This document shows, piece by piece, positions 1 through 7,277 of a stretch of 18,593 nt of DNA. This DNA is from Actinomycetota bacterium (GTDB lineage: Bacteria > Actinomycetota > Acidimicrobiia > Acidimicrobiales > Acidimicrobiaceae), in the NCBI GenBank assembly GCA_027318945.1, contig DAHVOF010000234.1:1-18593 (forward strand), given 5' to 3'. Below the pieces are notes generated by a model. The model searched no databases and was not told where the DNA came from. It saw nothing but the letters and a program-made list of their open reading frames with translations. Position numbers and translations under genes: made by a program. The stretch's first letter is position 1; every line of letters starts with the position of its first letter.

Positions 1-2
1 CG

Positions 3-1619
3 GTTCGTGAAACGACGCGCTCGTTTATTACCTTGGGAATTACTTCCACCATCTGTTCCGTAGCTCTGTACTGCTGGTTTACCGTCCACTACGCATCATC
101 GGCCGTGCATTGGGACCAGTGGACTCAAGTGAGTCTACTCCTCGACCATTTTGAGCACACATTGACCTTAGGCCAGCTGTGGGCCCAACACAACGAAAAC
201 CGGATGCTTTTCCCTCAGGTCATCAACCTCCTACTAGGAATCGCAAGTCACGAAAACTCAAAGGCGATAATCTTTTTTGACGTCTTGCTCCAGTTGGCAA
301 GCTTCGGCCTCATTGCGCTTGGACTTTCGAAGATCGCCAGAGGCAAGAGCTATTGGCTCAACCTCGCCATTATCTCGCCGCTGGTGCTCTCACTCGGATT
401 CTTCGAAGACATAACCTGGGCTTTCCAAAGCGCATGGTACCTAATCTACCTGTGTGTCGCCCTTTGCTTTGTCTCGCTCAGCTTCCCCGAGAGCAAGACG
501 TGGACAGCACTGTCTCTAGCCAGCGTGGCAATAGCTAGTTTTTCCTCTTTTCAAGGTCTGTTACTGGGTCCTTCCCTGGTGCTGATTTTTTTCCTCGCCG
601 GGAAGAAACGACTTACCCGGATCTATTCCATTGCCTCGGCTCTACTATCGATAATCTATTTCTGGGGACTAAACATTTCCAAGACAGGTGGTTCGGGAAT
701 ATCCTTCTCGCATCCTTTGAAGATGGCGGCCTACGCTCTTGTGCTAGTTGGCTCCATTTTCGCTAGTCCCCAAACAACGCGCTACGGATATCCGCTCTTG
801 GGCCTTCTAGGCCTCGCTCTTGTAATGGCAGGCCTAGCGGCGCTGGCGTTGGCACTTCGGTTCGTCCGGAAGGACTCAAGAATCCTGCCAGGACTTCTGC
901 TGATCGTTTATTCACTCGCCACTTCTGCGGCAATCACGGTGGGCAGGTGGAAATTCGGTCCCATCCAGGCGATCTCCTCCAGATACATTCTTTATACCCT
1001 TCTGCTCCCAATAGGGACGACAATCACCTTTCACCTGGTTGCTACCAAACTCGCAAAGAGACGGCCGATAAGGATGGTTCGATGGGGGCTGGTAGCACTC
1101 TTGATCTGTCAGATTCCACTGGCCATCTCATCTGGAATAGTGAACGAGAGGACAGTCCACCACAAGAGACAGGTCGTAAATGCCATTGTGGCAAACTATA
1201 AGACAGCCACGGATGCTGAAATCATTCAGTACGTGTACCCGTTTCGCCCGGCAACGAGACGAATCATCATGAGAAACATGCGCGTTTTCGACCTTGGCGT
1301 ATTCGCATCCCCGCACTATTTCTACTACCGGATCGAAGGACCAGATGCCCAAGCATTCAACTTCAATCCGCTCCCGCTGAGCGGTCCTGGAGGAAAGACC
1401 TATTCAGCTGCGAGCGCAGCGGGACTAGCGATAGCATCAGCGGTATTTTACACCAGCAGCAAAGCAAGAGCTCAATTCCCTCAAAGTACCACCGGCAATA
1501 TCTGTCCCTTCGTCGGTTGGCTTTTATCTCCAGAGACGCAAGGGAACCTCCTACACATCGGTATTAGTCAAGAATCGATCGGATCTAGTAGCCCTGAGCA
1601 GAAATTCCTCTTGCAATAG
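3..1619 (+). CDS. Polytopic membrane protein of unknown function (5' end outside window)
   Basis: The reading frame is open from the first in-frame codon of the window, so the true start lies upstream. A TTG at 33 falls inside the first hydrophobic helix and is unlikely to be the start. About 540 residues are visible, with roughly ten or more hydrophobic segments up to about residue 360 (counted from TTG 33), then a more polar C-terminal stretch with one further hydrophobic patch. Near the N-terminus, after the first helix, are the motifs HWDQW and WAQHNENR. Acidic/His-rich motifs in the first extracytoplasmic loop are typical of large GT-C-like membrane proteins of bacterial surface-polysaccharide loci, but I cannot assign a substrate or activity. 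The gene looks more AT-rich than the sulfate operon to its right, which may mark a transferred or low-expression region. It has no functional link to its neighbours. Confidence 0.75.
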   Translation, partial: VRETTRSFITLGITSTICSVALYCWFTVHYASSAVHWDQWTQVSLLLDHFEHTLTLGQLWAQHNENRMLFPQVINLLLGIASHENSKAIIFFDVLLQLASFGLIALGLSKIARGKSYWLNLAIISPLVLSLGFFEDITWAFQSAWYLIYLCVALCFVSLSFPESKTWTALSLASVAIASFSSFQGLLLGPSLVLIFFLAGKKRLTRIYSIASALLSIIYFWGLNISKTGGSGISFSHPLKMAAYALVLVGSIFASPQTTRYGYPLLGLLGLALVMAGLAALALALRFVRKDSRILPGLLLIVYSLATSAAITVGRWKFGPIQAISSRYILYTLLLPIGTTITFHLVATKLAKRRPIRMVRWGLVALLICQIPLAISSGIVNERTVHHKRQVVNAIVANYKTATDAEIIQYVYPFRPATRRIIMRNMRVFDLGVFASPHYFYYRIEGPDAQAFNFNPLPLSGPGGKTYSAASAAGLAIASAVFYTSSKARAQFPQSTTGNICPFVGWLLSPETQGNLLHIGISQESIGSSSPEQKFLLQ

Positions 1620-2152
1620 TCCGGAAAGATAGCTTTCGCTACCTTGAACTTCGAGTCTTATCAGCATCTGACCAACACGAGACCGAATCTCTCGGTGCAT
1701 CTTCCTGCTGCATCCATTCCTTTACGAGACGTACTCAAGACGTATTCAAGCTTATCGACTCTCACACTGCGACTATCTTGTTTTGGCACGACTGCGTATC
1801 GCTGCACAAGACTTGGCTAAACATTTAAGGCTGGGCAAACACAAGAGCTCAAAGGCCGACCACGTCGGTATGCCATTGCAAATGAAATGCTTGCTGCCTG
1901 AAAACAACACCCTCCAGCCCATGCACTGGACAGCCCTATATTTGAAATTGTCCCGCATCTTGACGCCGCAACCCAGAGGGTGGCCGACCGACGCGTTCAG
2001 CATGATAGTCAAAGATTCCCAACCCGCTCAGAGGTGGCAATAACGCCGGGTTCCCTAGTTAGAAAATTAAATCCTTAAAAGTTGATCAACTTTATCAGCT
2101 TTTTACTCCTACGCCTATAGAGTATGTGAAATCGCGTGGATCAGGAGGAGAA
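1620..2152. other. Gene-poor intergenic region upstream of the sulfur operon
   Basis: Short open frames exist on both strands here (for example a TTG-started 86-codon frame at 1783-2043 and an overlapping minus-strand frame). None has a ribosome binding site, a recognisable motif or a plausible protein composition. The right end becomes AT-rich from about 2061 and carries the palindrome at 2078-2093 and a possible promoter. I see no tRNA, no riboswitch consensus and no repeat in the rest. Confidence 0.5.
2078..2093. promoter_or_regulatory. Perfect 16-bp palindrome, candidate operator of the sulfur operon
   Basis: AAAGTTGATCAACTTT is an exact inverted repeat with no spacer, in an AT-rich patch 60 bp before the small ORF with the strong Shine-Dalgarno and about 200 bp before the cysG-like gene. 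It abuts a weak promoter-like pair: TTATCA at 2092-2097 and TATAGA at 2116-2121, spacing 18, each matching only four of six consensus bases. A dimeric repressor bound here would cover the -35 side. A dyad this compact does not match the spaced boxes I know for FNR, CymR or McbR. The operator role is inferred from symmetry and position. Confidence 0.5.
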
Positions 2153-2308
2153 GTGAAAGCTCGAGACATGAAAAACCAGCCGCTTGACTCAGTAAGAAGA
2201 GCTCGGGAGATAAGCACTTTCCTTGGCTGCGGAGAATCGGTACGGGCGTGGCTTCAGATAGACGCACCGGACAGCAGGGGCAGGGATCGCGATGCTCGTC
2301 TCTTTTGA
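2153..2308 (+). CDS. Putative small protein or leader peptide (51 aa) ahead of the sulfur operon
   Basis: A GTG at 2153 follows AGGAGGAG (2143-2150), the strongest Shine-Dalgarno sequence seen in the window. The frame runs to a TGA at 2306-2308, overlapping the start of the next gene (ATG 2292) by 17 bp, so translation of the two would be coupled. An in-frame ATG at 2168 is an alternative start. The product is basic with a single cysteine (motif FLGCGES) and resembles no family I recognise. It is not a poly-cysteine attenuator peptide of the mycobacterial type. It could be a genuine small protein, a leader that opens the transcript for the weakly initiated downstream gene, or a chance frame. 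Confidence 0.4.
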   Translation: MKARDMKNQPLDSVRRAREISTFLGCGESVRAWLQIDAPDSRGRDRDARLF

Positions 2309-2909
2309 TCTGGGATCAAAACCAGTGGTAGTGATCGGCTCGTCAGAAGAAGCTGTCGGCAGGGCCAGAGCTTGTGCGGACGAAGGCGCAATAGTAAAGC
2401 TGATCGTTGCTCCGCCGGCAGTTCTTTCGGGCGACATCTCAGGCGTCGCCCTAACCTTTCGCAGGACTGTGCGTTCAAGAGACCTCCGCGGGGCATTCCT
2501 TGTGATAGCGGCAGATAGAGACAAAAAACTCAATTCGTGGCTCAAAAAGCGTGCCCGCAGGGAAGGCTTTTTACTCAACACCGTAGACGAGCCGGACACT
2601 TCAAGCTTTTTCAACGTGGCAACTCGAACAATCGACTCATCATTCGAAATTGCAGTTTCGACAGGGGGAGCTTCGCCAGCATTCGCATCACGAATGAGTT
2701 CGCTCTTGGCGGCAAGGATCACTGAAACAGACGTCAAGGTATTCCATGAATTTCGCCAAACGAGAAAGCGCTTGATTGCCCAGGGCATCTCAACTCTGGG
2801 CTTCGATTGGGATCAGCTTGAATCCAAGGTGAGGTCGGACGCCATCTTCGAGGCCATGCATCACGAGAGGCAGGCCAGCACCGGATCCAAAGGTGAATTC
2901 CATGTTTGA
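2292..2909 (+). CDS. Precorrin-2 dehydrogenase-like protein (siroheme synthase N-terminal domain)
   Basis: This 205-residue protein resembles Met8p and the N-terminal half of CysG, which oxidise precorrin-2 to sirohydrochlorin with NAD and, in some members, insert iron to give siroheme. Residues 1-27 form the beginning of a Rossmann fold, LVSFDLGSKPVVVIGSSEE, but the usual Gly-rich GGG turn is changed to GSSEE. Residues 95-110 (LNTVDEPDTSSFFNVA) contain the conserved N-x-V-D-[DE]-P element, and 121-132 (AVSTGGASPAFA) match the conserved STGG-SP stretch. The C-terminal third is a short helical tail; no uroporphyrinogen methyltransferase domain is attached. ATG 2292 has only a weak RBS. Placement before a siroheme-dependent sulfite reductase supports cofactor supply. 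Whether it is catalytically competent with the altered Gly motif is uncertain. Confidence 0.8.
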   Translation: MLVSFDLGSKPVVVIGSSEEAVGRARACADEGAIVKLIVAPPAVLSGDISGVALTFRRTVRSRDLRGAFLVIAADRDKKLNSWLKKRARREGFLLNTVDEPDTSSFFNVATRTIDSSFEIAVSTGGASPAFASRMSSLLAARITETDVKVFHEFRQTRKRLIAQGISTLGFDWDQLESKVRSDAIFEAMHHERQASTGSKGEFHV

Positions 2910-3438
2910 TGCCAGCCCGGTTCTCTGGTTCACCGGACTTTCAGGCGCCGGCAAAACGACTATTGCTACCGAGGTCAGAAAACGGCTTTTAACTGCAGGG
3001 GTCAGGACGGAGCTGCTGGACGGGGACGAAGTCAGGTCAACGCTCTCATCAGACCTGGGTTTCTCGAGGGCCCACCGGGACCTTCAGGTGCGGCGGCTCG
3101 GATGGGTGGCAGGCCTGCTCTCACGCAATCAGGTTCTTGTCCTCGTCTCGGCCATCAGCCCCTACAGGGAGACCCGCTCCTCCGTCCTTCGCTCGCTGCC
3201 AAAAGGACTCGAAATATTTGTCAGCGCCCCCCTCGCGGTGCTCGAAGACCGCGACACCAAGGGACTCTACAAACGTGCCAGGCAAGGAGAAATCCAAAAT
3301 TTCACCGGAGTCGACGACCCTTACGAAGCGCCGGATTCTCCATCGCTCCATCTCGACACGAGCACCGAGGCCCTTGAAGAATGCGTCGGCAAGGTGCTTC
3401 GCATGCTCTCGAAGGAGTGCTCGATTGACGTCTTTTGA
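2902..3438 (+). CDS. cysC: Adenylyl-sulfate (APS) kinase
   Basis: Phosphorylates APS at the 3' position to give PAPS. The 178 residues match the family's usual length. Motifs: P-loop GLSGAGKTT at 12-20, DGDEVR at 40-45, SDLGFS at 50-55, ISPYRETR at 85-92, and the lid/substrate element KGLYKRARQGEIQNFTGVD at 120-138. The start was taken as ATG 2902 because AAGGTG lies about seven bases upstream; a GTG at 2893 is in frame but would sit inside that site. The start overlaps the 3' end of the cysG-like gene by 8 bp, and the 3' end overlaps cysH by 14 bp, so translational coupling is likely. All catalytic motifs appear intact, so it should be an active kinase rather than a degenerate regulatory domain. 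Confidence 0.95.
   Translation: MFDASPVLWFTGLSGAGKTTIATEVRKRLLTAGVRTELLDGDEVRSTLSSDLGFSRAHRDLQVRRLGWVAGLLSRNQVLVLVSAISPYRETRSSVLRSLPKGLEIFVSAPLAVLEDRDTKGLYKRARQGEIQNFTGVDDPYEAPDSPSLHLDTSTEALEECVGKVLRMLSKECSIDVF
3412..3417 (+). promoter_or_regulatory. Ribosome binding site deciding the TTG start of cysH
   Basis: AAGGAG lies seven bases before TTG 3425, inside the last codons of cysC. It fixes the cysH start, because the same frame is open far upstream within cysC but shows no conserved residues there. Confidence 0.6.
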
Positions 3439-4114
3439 CGAATTTCAGCCGACCCAGATATTGAACTGGGCGCTCTCCACCTTCAAGGATCTCGTCATCA
3501 CCACAGGGCTCAACCTCTCCGGTACGGTCTTGATCGACATCGCGGCTAGAGCGGGCTATACGGGAGAGGTCGCATTTGTCGACACCTCTTACCACTTTGC
3601 CGAGACGCTCAAACTTTGGCAGACTCTCGAAGGCCGCTACCGGCAGCTCAAATTCACAAGGCTTCAACCCGAGTTCTCCACCGGGCCTCTGTTCAGTTCC
3701 GACCCGGCAGCATGCTGTGCAACCAACAAGATCGCACCCCTCAACAAGTTTCTCGATTCAAGAAAGCCGTCGGCGATTCTCAATGCACGAACCAGAGAGA
3801 GCGCTATCACTCGAAAGTCGCTTCAAGTGATAGAGAAGGGTAATCCTGCCAGGATCAATCCACTGATACATCTCACCCGAGCCGACCTCGAGTCGTATGC
3901 GAAGCAGCGTCGCCTCGCCATTCATCCTCTATATCAGCAGGGTTTTTTGTCAATGGGATGCTGGCCGTGCACGAGGGCGGTGAAACGTGGTGAAGACTCG
4001 CGCTCCGGCCGCTTCGCGGGCCAGGGACGGACTGAATGCGGCATCTGGCAGATGCTCAAAGAGGGTATAGGCACGGGAGTTGAAGATCCTCCCGAAAATC
4101 GACGGAAGCCCTAG
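3425..4114 (+). CDS. cysH: Iron-sulfur APS/PAPS reductase
   Basis: Reduces APS (or PAPS) to sulfite with thioredoxin or a similar dithiol. The 229 residues are typical of the assimilatory enzyme without a fused thioredoxin domain. Both cysteine pairs that ligate a [4Fe-4S] cluster in APS reductases are present, C97-C98 (PAACCATNK) and C179-x2-C182 (MGCWPCTRAV), as is the catalytic cysteine C205 in TECGIW (usually ECGLH). Other matches are FVDTSYHFAETLK (51-63), RINPLIHLTRADLESY (143-158) and HPLYQQGF (167-174). The nucleotide-loop region reads TTGLNLSGTVLIDIA and lacks the Glu-Asp usual there in bacterial APS reductases. The cluster ligands argue for APS as substrate, although a functional-looking APS kinase precedes it. 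The start is TTG, 14 bp inside cysC; the fused sat/cysI gene follows after 14 bp. Confidence 0.93.
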   Translation: MTSFDEFQPTQILNWALSTFKDLVITTGLNLSGTVLIDIAARAGYTGEVAFVDTSYHFAETLKLWQTLEGRYRQLKFTRLQPEFSTGPLFSSDPAACCATNKIAPLNKFLDSRKPSAILNARTRESAITRKSLQVIEKGNPARINPLIHLTRADLESYAKQRRLAIHPLYQQGFLSMGCWPCTRAVKRGEDSRSGRFAGQGRTECGIWQMLKEGIGTGVEDPPENRRKP

Positions 4115-4128
4115 AGGAAGGAAGCCAC

Positions 4129-7101
4129 ATGGGAAATCAGATAGTGGCTCTAACGCCACCGCATGGCGACACATTGACAACATTCGAAATCACCGATGCC
4201 AGACCGACAGGAAACACCGTCTCGAAAGAGATGACCCCACGCCAGTATGCCGACCTCGTAATGATAGCCACGGGAGCGTACTCGCCGCTCGAGAGCTTCA
4301 TGGGAAGTTCGGACTATTGGTCCGTGATCGAGAGCTCGCGCCTTGCGAACGGCATCCTCTGGCCGATCCCTATCACCTTTCAACTTCACGAAGGCGAGCT
4401 CAGCCCAGGATGCTCGAGCCTCAGGCTGCAGCGAGGCGGCATCCACGTGGCCACACTGGTGATAGGCGAGCGGTTTCGCCTCGATCTAACCGAGGAAGCG
4501 TCAAGGATCTATGGAACAACGACGGCTGACCACCCCGGCGTAAAACTGCTCTACTCAGGCGGCGAGATCGCAGTATCAGGCCAGCTGGGGGTTCATCAGC
4601 CCCTTGCCGGCTACGACGCACCAGAGTTCTTCACTCCAGCGCAGACCAGGGAAGCATTCGCCGAAAGAGGATGGAGATCGGTTGCAGCGTTTCAAACCAG
4701 GAATCCGATACACAGGGCACACGAATACCTTCACAAAGTGGCGCTCGAGATCGTCGACGGCCTTTTCATCAATCCGCTGGTCGGCCACACAAAAGAAGAC
4801 GATGTCCCAGCTGCCACCCGAATGGCGGCGTACTCGGTACTTCTCGAGCAGTACTACCCCAAGGAGAGGACGCTGTTGGGGGTCTACCCCGCAGCCATGA
4901 GATACGCGGGGCCAAAGGAGGCCGTCCTCCACGCGATCTCGCGCAAGAACTTCGGCTGCACGCACTTTATCGTGGGCCGCGACCACGCCGGCGTCGGGGA
5001 CTTCTACCCGCCATATGCTGCTCAGGAGATCTTCGACGGCTTCTCTCCCTCCGACCTTGATATGCAGATCCTCAGATTCGGGCACACCTTCTACTGCAAG
5101 GTGTGCGACCAGGTGGCGTCGAATAGAACGTGCCCCCACGGACCGGAATCACACCTCTCTCTTTCGGGGACCAGGGTCAGGCAGCTCCTCGCCGAGGGGA
5201 GCGACCTTCCGCCTCAGTTCTCCCGGCCTGAAGTTGCCGAGGTCCTTCGCACAGCCTACAGAAAAAGCCCTAGTCCAGTTGCTGAAAGCTTTTCCAGCGA
5301 AGTTTCCCAAGCCCAGACCGAAGTGGTTGATGCCGGCAAAACCCTCGCGGGACAGCCTCGCCAGGACAGTCCGGAAATCCTCCACACAGCTGAATCCCGG
5401 ATCGAAACGATCAAGCGGAACAGCAATGGCCTCAGGGGCGAGCTTGAAAAGGAGCTCCAGAACGGCTCCGCCCATTTTACGCAAAGCTCACAGCAAGTGC
5501 TTAAGTTCCACGGCGTCTACGCTCAGGACAACCGTGACGTGCGCGCTGAGCGAAAGAGGGCCGGCCAGGATGTCGAGCACATCTGCATGGTCCGACTTGC
5601 AATTCCGGGCGGCCGGCTTCAGCCACAGCAGTACCTGGCGATCGATAGGCTCGCCGACCTCTGCGGCAACGGCACCCTGAGAGTGACGACCAGGCAGGGA
5701 ATCCAGTTCCATTTCGTGATAAAGGGGGACATAAAACCGCTTATCGCCAAGCTGCGCGAGGAGCTGCTCACCACCTATGCCGGCTGCGGCGATGTCGTCA
5801 GGAATGTGACGGCATGCCCCTTGCCTGGCACGGACGCAGAGGATCTGGGACTGGAAGAGTTGGCACAGCAGATCTCGCTGCGATACAAGCCCGCGTCGAA
5901 CGCGTACTACGAGATATGGGTCGATGGAAAGCCAGAAACCGCCGAGGAAGACGGCCCTCAAGCCGAACCGCTGTATGGGGATACCTACCTGCCCCGCAAA
6001 TTCAAGATCGGGATTGCCTCCATCACCGACAACTGCATCGACGTGCTTTCCTGCGACCTCGCACTCGTTATAGACAGACAAAACAGCGGCATCATCTCGG
6101 TGCTCGTGGGCGGCGGCCTCGGCAGGTCGCACACCGACGAGACCACCAAGGCGCTGCTCGCGCAGCCGCTAGCGAAGGTGGAAAGAACCCACATACTGGA
6201 GGTGATCGACGCCATAATCTCAATTCAAAGGGACCACGGGGACCGGCTCAACCGCTCCCATGCCAGGTTCAAATATCTGGTGGAACGATGGGGGACCCGC
6301 AAAATCAGAGCAGAGGTCGAACGCCGCACCGGGCTTTTTCTCGAACCTCTCTCCGAAATCACCTTTTCTGAAAGTTGCGACCATCTTGGCTGGGCGGAGC
6401 AGGGCATCGGCGGACTCGCATATGGCATCAAGATTCCGAGCGGCCGCATCACTGACGTTGGCCACGCGAAGTACAAGAGTGCGATCTCCGATCTGGTGAG
6501 GCGATTAGGGCTTTCCGTAAGATTTACCGCCAAAGAGGACGTAATCCTTTGCGGCATAGACCCGGAGAAGGAGAGGGACGTCCTGGATGCGCTGGCACGG
6601 CATGGTATCCCACTGGCAGAGTCTCACTCCGCCGCGTCAAGAGCGGCATTCGCCTGCCCAGCTCTTCCGACCTGCGGCCTTGCCCTTGCGGAGTCGGAGC
6701 GTTTCCTGCCCCGATTTCTCGAGCTCTTCAGCTCCATCTGCGAAAGCCTGAACCTTGCGGATCCCGATATCGAAGTGCGCATGACAGGCTGCCCGAACGG
6801 CTGCGCCCGACCGTACCTGGCCGAAATCGGAATCGTCGGCCGATCCAAGCATTCCTACGACATCTACCTCGGCGCGGATCGAAATGGGAACCGTTTGGGC
6901 GAGCAATGGGCGACCGACGTGCCCGGCGAACAGCTTGCGCAGGCCCTTCGCCCGGTCCTTGCTCTGTGGGCGAGCGAATCCAAAAACGGCGAAGGCTTTG
7001 GCGACTTTTGCCATCGCTGCCCTCCGGATCGCCTTCGCGCGCTTGCACCGGAGCCAAAACGCGCAAAGTTTCAAATAATCAAGACAAGTCCGCCACGCTA
7101 G
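4129..7101 (+). CDS. ATP sulfurylase-sulfite reductase fusion (Sat::CysI-like)
   Basis: One uninterrupted 990-residue chain with two complete enzymes. Residues 1-382 are an archaeal/bacterial-type sulfate adenylyltransferase (ATP + sulfate to APS + pyrophosphate): QTRNPIHRAHEY at 189-200, GRDHAG at 283-288, LSGTRVR at 345-351, and a zinc-site pattern C323, C326, C335, H337. Residues 383-422 are a low-complexity linker rich in Ser, Gln and Ala. Residues 423-990 match a full-length siroheme/[4Fe-4S] sulfite reductase hemoprotein (six-electron reduction of sulfite to sulfide): KFHGVYAQDNRD at 459-470, RVTTRQGIQFH at 518-528, and the cluster/siroheme cysteines C843-x5-C849 and C888-x3-C892 (MTGCPNGCARPYLAEIG). 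The length and CysI-type N-terminus favour the CysI hemoprotein over nitrite reductase. No flavoprotein partner is visible. ATG 4129 is preceded by GAGGAAGGA, and no in-frame ATG lies between residues 311 and 487, so separate translation of the second half is not indicated. The cytoplasm is the expected location. Confidence 0.93.
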   Translation: MGNQIVALTPPHGDTLTTFEITDARPTGNTVSKEMTPRQYADLVMIATGAYSPLESFMGSSDYWSVIESSRLANGILWPIPITFQLHEGELSPGCSSLRLQRGGIHVATLVIGERFRLDLTEEASRIYGTTTADHPGVKLLYSGGEIAVSGQLGVHQPLAGYDAPEFFTPAQTREAFAERGWRSVAAFQTRNPIHRAHEYLHKVALEIVDGLFINPLVGHTKEDDVPAATRMAAYSVLLEQYYPKERTLLGVYPAAMRYAGPKEAVLHAISRKNFGCTHFIVGRDHAGVGDFYPPYAAQEIFDGFSPSDLDMQILRFGHTFYCKVCDQVASNRTCPHGPESHLSLSGTRVRQLLAEGSDLPPQFSRPEVAEVLRTAYRKSPSPVAESFSSEVSQAQTEVVDAGKTLAGQPRQDSPEILHTAESRIETIKRNSNGLRGELEKELQNGSAHFTQSSQQVLKFHGVYAQDNRDVRAERKRAGQDVEHICMVRLAIPGGRLQPQQYLAIDRLADLCGNGTLRVTTRQGIQFHFVIKGDIKPLIAKLREELLTTYAGCGDVVRNVTACPLPGTDAEDLGLEELAQQISLRYKPASNAYYEIWVDGKPETAEEDGPQAEPLYGDTYLPRKFKIGIASITDNCIDVLSCDLALVIDRQNSGIISVLVGGGLGRSHTDETTKALLAQPLAKVERTHILEVIDAIISIQRDHGDRLNRSHARFKYLVERWGTRKIRAEVERRTGLFLEPLSEITFSESCDHLGWAEQGIGGLAYGIKIPSGRITDVGHAKYKSAISDLVRRLGLSVRFTAKEDVILCGIDPEKERDVLDALARHGIPLAESHSAASRAAFACPALPTCGLALAESERFLPRFLELFSSICESLNLADPDIEVRMTGCPNGCARPYLAEIGIVGRSKHSYDIYLGADRNGNRLGEQWATDVPGEQLAQALRPVLALWASESKNGEGFGDFCHRCPPDRLRALAPEPKRAKFQIIKTSPPR

Positions 7102-7132
7102 AAAAACTGACGCTGGATTGACGAGAGCTGTT

Positions 7133-7191
7133 GGCTGCTGCCGTCGCGGCAGCCGTTCTCCCCCTTCGGCTGCAACTGCATATAGGCAGCC
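7133..7191 (+). promoter_or_regulatory. Alternating complementary segments: mutually exclusive hairpins (terminator/attenuator candidate)
   Basis: Between the sulfur operon and the secreted-protein gene are four segments that pair alternately. GCTGCCG (7137-7143) pairs perfectly with CGGCAGC (7147-7153) around a TCG loop. GCAGCCG (7149-7155) also pairs perfectly with CGGCTGC (7167-7173) around an 11-nt pyrimidine loop. GGCTGC (7168-7173) in turn pairs with GCAGCC (7186-7191). The first and third hairpins exclude the second. No hairpin is followed by a strong T run, so simple intrinsic termination is weakly supported. The arrangement could end the sat/cysI transcript or control read-through into 7278. 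Confidence 0.35.
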
Positions 7192-7277
7192 AAGTACTCC
7201 GCGCTTTCTAGTCCATTGCGCTCTGTCGCTTGTGTTACCATATCCGTCGGATTCCCCGAAATTTTGCTGGTAAGCCC

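Noticed and set aside
1783..2043. 86-codon plus-strand frame upstream of the sulfur operon
   Set aside because: TTG start without RBS, a competing minus-strand frame over the same bases, and no recognisable motif; could be decayed sequence but not supportable.
2189..2788. 199-codon open frame on the minus strand
   Set aside because: Lies antisense to the well-supported cysG-like gene; its composition is Ser/Ala/Arg-rich with no motif, typical of a shadow frame.
3137..3424. Upstream extension of the cysH frame through cysC
   Set aside because: The frame is open but residues are Ser/Arg/Pro-rich and unconserved; a ribosome binding site places the start at TTG 3425.
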